A DNA stretch of 64,000 nucleotides. It comes from Nonomuraea turcica (GTDB taxonomy: Bacteria; Actinomycetota; Actinomycetes; Streptosporangiales; Streptosporangiaceae). Location of the stretch: positions 124,001 to 188,000 of the forward strand of contig NZ_JAUZQF010000014.1 in NCBI RefSeq assembly GCF_030718205.1. Direction: 5' to 3'. Below the pieces are notes generated by a model, which was not told the DNA's origin, searched no databases, and saw only the letters and a list, made by a program, of their open reading frames with translations. Positions 57,567 to 64,000 of the stretch are shown here, piece after piece; the first letter of the stretch is position 1; every line of letters begins with the position of its first letter. Made by a program: the position numbers and the translations under genes.

Positions 57567-58178
57567 ATGGCTAACAGGAGACCGACGTTCCCCATCGAGA
57601 AGACGATCGGCGCCGCCGACTGGGGCGATCCCCTGGAGCTCACCGGCGAGAGCTACCGGCGAGTCCTGTTCCAGGACGTGGACCTGACCGAGCTGCTCAA
57701 CCGGGGCTGCTCGTTCGAGGAGTGCACGTTCGGCAACGTGCGGTTCAACGTGTCGGAGCACGATGACGCGCAGTTCCTCAACTGCACGTTCATCGGCTGC
57801 TCCTTCTTCGACGCGACGTTCAGGGGGTGCAAGCTCACCGGGAGCGTGTTCGAGGGGTGCACGTACGGGCTGCTGAAGGTTGAGGGCGGCGACTGGTCGT
57901 ATGTCGTCATGTCCGGCGCGGACCTGCGCGGCAGCTCCATCGACGGCGCCCGGCTGCGCGAGGCCGACCTGAGCGGGGTCCAGCTCGAGGGGGCCGAGCT
58001 GCGGCGGGCCGACCTGTCGGGGGCGTGGCTGCGCGGAGCCGACCTCACCAAATGCGACCTGCGCGGCAGCGACCTCAGCACTCTGGACCTGGAGCAGGTC
58101 ACGTTCAAGGACGCGATCATCGATCCGTTCCAGGCGACGGTCGTGGCCACGGCGCTGGGCCTCATCGTCCGCGAATAG
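57567..58178 (+). CDS. Pentapeptide-repeat protein
   Basis: The 203-residue product starts at ATG 57567. From about 30 to 175 it consists of A(D/N)LXX-type repeats: CSFEECTFGNVRFN, then ADLRGSSIDGARLREADLSGVQLEGAELRRADLSGAWLRGADLTKCDLRGSDL. The fold is a right-handed four-sided helix. Some relatives protect DNA gyrase from quinolones or peptide toxins (McbG, Qnr); the sequence alone does not show whether this one does. Confidence 0.88.
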   Translation: MANRRPTFPIEKTIGAADWGDPLELTGESYRRVLFQDVDLTELLNRGCSFEECTFGNVRFNVSEHDDAQFLNCTFIGCSFFDATFRGCKLTGSVFEGCTYGLLKVEGGDWSYVVMSGADLRGSSIDGARLREADLSGVQLEGAELRRADLSGAWLRGADLTKCDLRGSDLSTLDLEQVTFKDAIIDPFQATVVATALGLIVRE

Positions 58179-58267
58179 CACCGCCCGAAGCCCGGGGCGC
58201 GCCGGTTGCGGCGGCGAGGCGGGCGGCGGGCGATCAGCGCGCCGAGGCAGCGCCGAGGCTGGGCCGG

Positions 58268-59125
58268 TTACGCCGTGACGGCGCGCAGGGCGCCCGGGTG
58301 GCGGCCGGTGAGGCGGTCGAGGGCGGCCGACGTGGCCGCGTCGGCCGGCAGGTAGATGAGCAGCCGCAGCTCGCCGTCGTCGAGCTCGAGCACCTCGCGG
58401 GCCAGTCGCAGTTGGCCGGCCTGCGGGTGCGCGAGCCGCTCCACGGCGGCCATGCGCGGCGGCTCGGGCGGCCGCGACAGCCGCTCGGTGAAGGGCTCAC
58501 CCGCCGCGAACGACAGCTCGGAGACGAGCTCGGCGGCGTACTCGTCGCCCTGGCCGACCTCCAGGCGCAGGGCGGCGGCGTACTCGTCGGCCACCCGATC
58601 CCAGTCCGGGAAGGCGACCCTGGCGCGCACGTCGGCGAAAACGTACTTGATCATGTTGGGCGGGTCGCCGTCCAGCAGCCCGACGGGGCCGAAGAGCCGC
58701 TCGTGGCCGGTGGTGCGGGCCACCACCTCGCTCAGCCGGTTGACCACGGCGGCGGGCGCGGGCTCCAGCCGGTCGAGCACCGCGCGCACGGTGGCCCGCA
58801 CCGTGCGGGCCGGCCCATGGCCGGCCCCGGGGCACAGCCCGATGGCGCCGCTGGCGATCTTGTTGAGGGAGCGGAGGTGGATCCGCTCCTCCGGCGTCAT
58901 GCGCAGGGCGTCGGCGAGCGCGGTGAGCACCTGCATGGACGGGTTGCGGTCGCGGCCCTGCTCCAGCCTGGTCAGGTATTCGACGCTCAGCCCGGCCACC
59001 GTGGCCAGCTCCGACCTGCGCAGCCCCGGCGTGCGCCGCCGCGGCCCGTCCGGGAGCCCGACGTCGGCGGGCTTGAGTGCCTCACGGCGGGCCCGCAGGA
59101 AAGCCCCCAGCTCGTTGTCACTCAC
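58268..59125 (-). CDS. XRE regulator with MmyB-like ligand-binding domain
   Basis: The 285-residue product starts at GTG 59125. The helix-turn-helix (about 5-75) contains TPGLRRSELATVAGLSVEYLTRLEQGRDRNPSMQVLTALADALRM, and the C-terminal MmyB-like domain spans about 105-270. It sits divergently from the FMN reductase gene, a very common pairing in actinomycetes, and probably represses it. It is convergent with the pentapeptide-repeat gene 89 bp away. Confidence 0.9.
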   Translation of the reverse strand: MSDNELGAFLRARREALKPADVGLPDGPRRRTPGLRRSELATVAGLSVEYLTRLEQGRDRNPSMQVLTALADALRMTPEERIHLRSLNKIASGAIGLCPGAGHGPARTVRATVRAVLDRLEPAPAAVVNRLSEVVARTTGHERLFGPVGLLDGDPPNMIKYVFADVRARVAFPDWDRVADEYAAALRLEVGQGDEYAAELVSELSFAAGEPFTERLSRPPEPPRMAAVERLAHPQAGQLRLAREVLELDDGELRLLIYLPADAATSAALDRLTGRHPGALRAVTA

Positions 59126-59160
59126 GCCCCGAGTGTACGGCGGCCGCCCGGGCCCTATCG

Positions 59161-59177
59161 TGGCCCTGCCAGGGCCA
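59161..59177. promoter_or_regulatory. Candidate operator for the XRE regulator
   Basis: TGGCCCT-GCC-AGGGCCA, perfect 7-bp arms, lies in the 102-bp gap between the divergent XRE and FMN reductase genes. Confidence 0.65.
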
Positions 59178-59227
59178 GTCTCCGCCCGGCCTTCCTCGGC
59201 GGCGCGAACCGCAGCAGGTTGGACGCC

Positions 59228-59821
59228 ATGACGAACATGAAACTCGCGGTGATCACCGGCAGCGTTCGCGAAGGCCGTTTCGGCCCCACGATCACGAGGT
59301 GGTTCACCGAACACGCGCGACAGCACGGCCAGTTCGACATCGACGTCGTCGACCTGGCGGACACGCCGCTGCCGCTGGAACTGCCCGGCACAGCAGAGCG
59401 GCTCTACGACGTGGACGGCCGTCCCGAGGACCTCAGGCGGCTGGCCGCGCGGCTGGAACAGGCGGACGCGTACGTGGTGGTGACGCCGGAGTACAACCAC
59501 AGCTTCCCCGCCTCGCTCAAGCACTTCATCGACTGGCACCCCATCCAGTGGCAGGCCAAGCCGGTCGCGCTGGTGTCCTACGGCGGCTACGGGGGCGGCG
59601 TGCGCGCGGCCGAGCACCTGCGGCAGGTCTTCTGCGAGATGCACGCCGTCACCATCCGCAACTGGATCAGCCTCGACCAGCACTGGACCCGGTTCGACGC
59701 CGAGGGCCGGCTGATGGATCCTGAAGGGCCGGACGGCGCGGCCAAGGCCATGCTGGACCAGCTCGGCTGGTGGAGCAGCGCGCTGCGCGAGGCCCGCCTC
59801 GCCACGCCGTACCAGGCCTGA
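59228..59821 (+). CDS. NADPH-dependent FMN reductase (quinone/azo reductase type)
   Basis: The 197-residue product starts at ATG 59228. The flavodoxin-like fold begins KLAVITGSVREGRFGPTITRWF, with the flavin-contacting VVVTPEYNHSFPASLKHFIDW (about 86-106) and SYGGYGGGVRAAEHLRQVF. It reduces FMN, quinones or nitro groups. The aldo/keto reductase gene follows 20 nt downstream in the same direction. Confidence 0.9.
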   Translation: MTNMKLAVITGSVREGRFGPTITRWFTEHARQHGQFDIDVVDLADTPLPLELPGTAERLYDVDGRPEDLRRLAARLEQADAYVVVTPEYNHSFPASLKHFIDWHPIQWQAKPVALVSYGGYGGGVRAAEHLRQVFCEMHAVTIRNWISLDQHWTRFDAEGRLMDPEGPDGAAKAMLDQLGWWSSALREARLATPYQA

Positions 59822-59841
59822 CGTGAAGGGGAGGAGTTGAC

Positions 59842-60831
59842 GTGATGCGTTACCGATTGCTCGGCCGTACCGGGCTGCGAGTCTCGGAATTGTTCCTGGG
59901 CGCGATGACCTTCCGCTCGGCGTCGCCGGAGGTGCGGCGCATCGTCGACGCGTACGCCGACGCGGGCGGCAACGTGATCGACACGGCTTCGATGTACGGC
60001 GACAGCGAGAGCGTCGTCGGCGAGCTGCTGCAGGGGCGGCGTGATCGTTTCGTGCTGGCCAGCAAGTACACCGGCACCCGTGACCGCACCGATCTCAACG
60101 CGGCAGGCAACCACCGCAAGAACCTGATGCTGACGCTGGAGCAGAGCCTGCGGCGGCTGCGTACCGACTACATCGACCTCTACTGGGTGCACGTGTGGGA
60201 CCGGCACACCCCGGTCGAGGAGACGATGCGGGCGCTGGACGACGTGGTGCGCTCCGGGAAAGTGCTCTATGTCGGCATATCGGATGCTCCGGCGTGGCTG
60301 GTCAGCCGGGCCAACACCGTCGCCGAGTTCCGGGGGTGGACGCCGTTCGCGGGGCTGCAGGTGCCCTACAGCCTGCTGCGGCGGGACGTGGAGCGGGAGC
60401 TGCTGCCGATGGCGGAGGCGTACGGGATGAGCGTGGCGGCGTGGGGGACGCTCGAGCGGGGCGTCCTGTCCGGCCGGTACAACGACCCCGGGGCGCCGGC
60501 CTCGCGGGTGTCGCCCGACTCGCTCGGCGAACGCGATCTGGCCGCGGCGCGGGCGGTGGTGGACGTCGCCGGGGAGCTGGGTGTCACCGCGTCGCAGGTG
60601 GCGCTGGCGTGGGTGCTGCGGCGGGGCGTGCACCCGATCGTGGGGGCCAGTAGCGCCGAGCAGCTCAAGGACAGTCTGGGGGCGGTGGGACTGGTCCTGC
60701 CCGAGGAGGCGGTGCGGCGGCTGGAGTCGGCGGTGGAGTTCGAGCTGGGCTTCCCCCGTGACTTCGTCGAGGCCTGCGACCGCAGCCCGGACCTGTACGG
60801 CGACGCCATTCACCGCCTCGACGGCCGCTGA
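59842..60831 (+). CDS. Aldo/keto reductase
   Basis: The 329-residue product starts at GTG 59842, with an ATG right after it. It opens MRYRLLGRTGLRVSELFLGAMTF and has the catalytic tetrad: Asp in NVIDTASMYGDSE, Tyr in SMYG, Lys in VLASKYTG and His in YWVHVWD. NADPH is bound by the C-terminal GASSAEQLKDSLGA segment. It reduces aldehydes or ketones. It is probably co-transcribed with the FMN reductase. Confidence 0.92.
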   Translation: MMRYRLLGRTGLRVSELFLGAMTFRSASPEVRRIVDAYADAGGNVIDTASMYGDSESVVGELLQGRRDRFVLASKYTGTRDRTDLNAAGNHRKNLMLTLEQSLRRLRTDYIDLYWVHVWDRHTPVEETMRALDDVVRSGKVLYVGISDAPAWLVSRANTVAEFRGWTPFAGLQVPYSLLRRDVERELLPMAEAYGMSVAAWGTLERGVLSGRYNDPGAPASRVSPDSLGERDLAAARAVVDVAGELGVTASQVALAWVLRRGVHPIVGASSAEQLKDSLGAVGLVLPEEAVRRLESAVEFELGFPRDFVEACDRSPDLYGDAIHRLDGR

Positions 60832-60958
60832 CCCACCCATCTCCGCCCGCTTCCTCGTGGCTCAGCCCGACCTCCATGCCGGATCGACCGCCCGCGCCGC
60901 GTGACCGCGGCTGGCGTCGCAAGCCGACAGCGCGGCCGCCCTGGACGGCGGACCCGGC

Positions 60959-61606
60959 CTACGGACGGCCGGCGGCAGCGAGCTTGACGCCGAGGCCGAT
61001 GAGCGCGACCCCGGTCAACGCGTCCACGGCCCGGCGCACGGCGGGCCTGGCGAACACCTTGCGCAGCGTGCCCACGATGGTGGCCACCATCAGGAACCAC
61101 AGGACCGTCCCGGTCAGGGCGATCAGCGAGAGCACGAGCGTGTCGGCCAGGGAGGCGCCGCCGCTGACGAACTGCGGCACGAGGGCGACGAAGAACAGCG
61201 CCGCCTTGGGGTTGAGCGCATTGGTGAGCAGCCCTTCGGCGAAGGCCGCCCACGGGCCGCGCCGCCCGGGATCGGCCGCTACGTCCAGCGCCGGCTCCCC
61301 GCCCCTGCGCAGGGCCGAGCGCAGCGCCTTGACCCCGAGATACAGCAGGTAGGCCGCGCCGACCACCTTGACCACGGTGAACGCCGCCGCCGAGGCGGCC
61401 AGCAGCGCCGCCACGCCGGTGGCCGCGGCCACCACCCAGGCGAAGACGCCCACGGAGATTCCGAGCGCGGCGGCCATGCCGTAGCCGCGCCCGGAGACGG
61501 CGGAACGTCGTACGACCACCGCGAAGTCCGGACCGGGCGACATGGCCCCGAGCAACACGACACCACCGAAAGCCACGAACTGCGTCACAGAGCTCACGAC
61601 GTTCAC
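60959..61606 (-). CDS. LysE/RhtB family amino acid exporter
   Basis: The 215-residue product starts at GTG 61606 and has six membrane helices. The family signature is present: VLLGAMSPGPDFAVVVRRSAVSGRGYGMAAALGISVG and NPKAALFFVALVPQFV. Members export lysine, arginine, homoserine or threonine. The 127 bp between it and the convergent aldo/keto reductase has no clear terminator. Confidence 0.92.
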   Translation of the reverse strand: MNVVSSVTQFVAFGGVVLLGAMSPGPDFAVVVRRSAVSGRGYGMAAALGISVGVFAWVVAAATGVAALLAASAAAFTVVKVVGAAYLLYLGVKALRSALRRGGEPALDVAADPGRRGPWAAFAEGLLTNALNPKAALFFVALVPQFVSGGASLADTLVLSLIALTGTVLWFLMVATIVGTLRKVFARPAVRRAVDALTGVALIGLGVKLAAAGRP

Positions 61607-61631
61607 TCTACGAGCCGGACCGCCTTGACCA

Positions 61632-61985
61632 TCAGCGCTTACGGCGCCGCCTCTTGAAGATGGCGCGAAGGGTCAGCAGTAACACGATCGCGACGGCCTG
61701 GCCGCCCAGCACGATGCGGTTGACGTCCACAGCGGGCCGCCACAGGACATCGCCGTCCTTCAGCACGAACACGCCCGCCGGCGTGGCCCCGAAGCCGAAT
61801 CCGCCGCCGCTGCCCCCGCTCTCCTCGCCCTTCTCCCCCTTGCCCTCGCCCTGACCGCCGCCGCCTCCGTGGGCGACCCGGGCGACGGGGATGACGACGA
61901 CGTCGCCGTGCTGGATCGGCTCACCGAAGACTCGCTTGACGGTCGCGGCGTCCTTCGACCGCTCCACCAGTTCCATGATGTCCAT
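61632..61985 (-). CDS. GerW (YtfJ) family sporulation-type protein
   Basis: The 117-residue product starts at ATG 61985. The N-terminal part is ELVERSKDAATVKRVFGEPIQHGDVVVIPVARVAHGGG, followed by a Gly/Glu/Lys low-complexity stretch (about 40-65), GFGFGATPAGVFVLKDGDVLWRPAVDVNR and a C-terminal membrane helix with a basic tail (FKRRRRKR). This is the GerW/YtfJ layout; in Bacillus the protein is needed for spore germination. Here its role is inferred from the family only. Confidence 0.9.
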   Translation of the reverse strand: MDIMELVERSKDAATVKRVFGEPIQHGDVVVIPVARVAHGGGGGQGEGKGEKGEESGGSGGGFGFGATPAGVFVLKDGDVLWRPAVDVNRIVLGGQAVAIVLLLTLRAIFKRRRRKR

Positions 61986-62049
61986 TGACCCATCGTCGTC
62001 CCCGATCGGCCGATGCACCACCCGCGTGGCGGGCGTGTCCGTTGTGCAA

Positions 62050-63681
<1,632 letters not shown>

Positions 63682-63722
63682 GCTTCCTCCTCGGGTTGCC
63701 AAACCGACCGATCCATCGTCCC

Positions 63723-63805
63723 TTGACTTGCTCCCCGGACTGACGACCAGGGATTCCCGTGCCGCTTACGCGGCAGCTCGCGGCGCGTCACCCACGCCGC
63801 GAGCT
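63723..63805 (-). ncRNA. IS200/IS605 right end and putative omega-RNA (reRNA) scaffold
   Basis: On the minus strand after tnpB's last codons come two perfect hairpins: 63776-63785 with 63795-63804 (10 bp) and 63760-63765 with 63770-63775 (6 bp, with the tnpB stop codon in its 4-nt loop). Then follow GGGAATCCC and a GGGGAGCAAGTCAA end, typical of IS605 right ends. The element boundary is put after TCAA, at 63723. TnpB guide RNAs overlap the 3' end of tnpB and run into flanking DNA, so the guide here would be the complement of 63722 downward, in the pgi leader. Confidence 0.7.
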
Positions 63806-64000
63806 ATGGTACGGGGTGCTTGACGCTTCACCGACCCGGGAGGGTCTCCACGCCCTGACACGACCAGCCCGGCCGCGTATCCTCTGGCTTTGATGTTCTT
63901 CGCCGCGTTCACATCAGCGTGCTCGACATGCCCGCAGGAGGTGCATCGAAAGTCCGCTTGACTCTCGCGGCTCTTCGCGTCCACCGTCCCGCAGAGCGGG
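63766..64000 (-). CDS. tnpB: TnpB (IS200/IS605 OrfB) C-terminal part, cut by the window edge
   Basis: Only the last 78 codons are in the window; the gene continues beyond position 64000. The visible part is the TnpB zinc-ribbon and final RuvC segment: CPLCG at the edge, FRCTSCGHVEHADVNAAKNIKARG, where the Asp of HADVNAA is a catalytic RuvC residue. TnpB is an RNA-guided nuclease, ancestor of Cas12. The Cys-x2-Cys pairs and the DVNAA motif are intact, so nothing here shows it to be inactive. Whether a tnpA transposase accompanies it cannot be seen. Confidence 0.88.
   Translation of the reverse strand, partial: PLCGTVDAKSRESQADFRCTSCGHVEHADVNAAKNIKARGYAAGLVVSGRGDPPGSVKRQAPRTIARGVGDAPRAAA

Overview
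The window is about 71% GC and uses GTG and TTG starts freely. Many genes are joined by ATGA, GTGA or TGATG overlaps, and several probably have leaderless transcripts. With a SapA-type spore protein, a GerW-type sporulation protein, CsbD and two actinobacterial-style c-di-AMP riboswitches, this points to a spore-forming actinomycete, most likely Streptosporangiaceae (Nonomuraea-like). The genus is inferred from gene content, not shown. The window looks like accessory chromosome-arm DNA; pgi is the only clear housekeeping gene.

Layout. 1-3.7 kb: a minus-strand cassette with MauE-like and MauD-like disulfide-handling proteins, a Tat-exported six-cysteine protein and a broken membrane gene, beside a SapA homologue. 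3.7-6 kb: MFS exporter and divergent LysR regulator. 6-10.7 kb: MazG-like/NUDIX fusion, benzoyl-CoA epoxidase BoxB, benzoate-CoA ligase and a methyltransferase. 10.8-21.7 kb: a pH-sensor-type adenylate cyclase, a FadR-type regulator and an eight-gene operon (peptide ABC importer, M20 peptidase, P1 peptidase with a large Ala/Pro insert, aldehyde dehydrogenase) ending in a strong hairpin. An SDR at 22.7-23.5 kb carries nearly the same operator as this operon. 21.7-27.5 kb: CsbD, DUF4142, methyltransferase, GNAT, a decayed alcohol dehydrogenase, an ArsR/VOC pair and an intact alcohol dehydrogenase.

27.6-29.8 kb: two divergently transcribed cell-wall hydrolase genes (GH25 and CHAP), each behind a c-di-AMP (ydaO/yuaA) riboswitch; one riboswitch is 26 nt shorter in its core. 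29.8-31.7 kb: zinc-type CDF exporter with an ArsR/SmtB repressor, and DUF1918. 31.9-35.9 kb: a 1339-residue secreted protein of unknown function. 36-40.2 kb: acetyl-xylan-esterase-like hydrolase, Cys-less HesB-like protein, PCMT-like methyltransferase, DUF4142 lipoprotein and PRC-barrel protein. 40.6-46.2 kb: a compact cluster (unknown 303-aa protein, 88-aa peptide, VAO-type flavoprotein, EmrB/QacA exporter, PHBH-type monooxygenase) that may make and export a small molecule or modified peptide. 46.3-49.3 kb: NUDIX, UTRA-type GntR, a 36-codon deoC stub and an XRE/NTF2 pair.

49.3-54.6 kb: a six-gene operon coupling His-rich exported proteins, a YtkA-like protein and a membrane protein to a LuxR-type two-component system. 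54.8-61.6 kb: desaturase, KhtTU-like K+/H+ antiporter, pentapeptide-repeat protein, XRE regulator with FMN reductase and aldo/keto reductase, and a LysE exporter. 61.6-64 kb: GerW-like protein, pgi, and the 3' end of an IS200/IS605 tnpB whose right end lies about 40 bp upstream of pgi.

The strongest candidates for something undescribed are the MauE/MauD/six-Cys cassette, the GntR-controlled unusual-peptide catabolic regulon, the flavoprotein plus 88-aa-peptide cluster, the exported-metallochaperone-like operon with its own two-component system, and the shortened c-di-AMP riboswitch. All function calls come from reading motifs and context; no database search was run.
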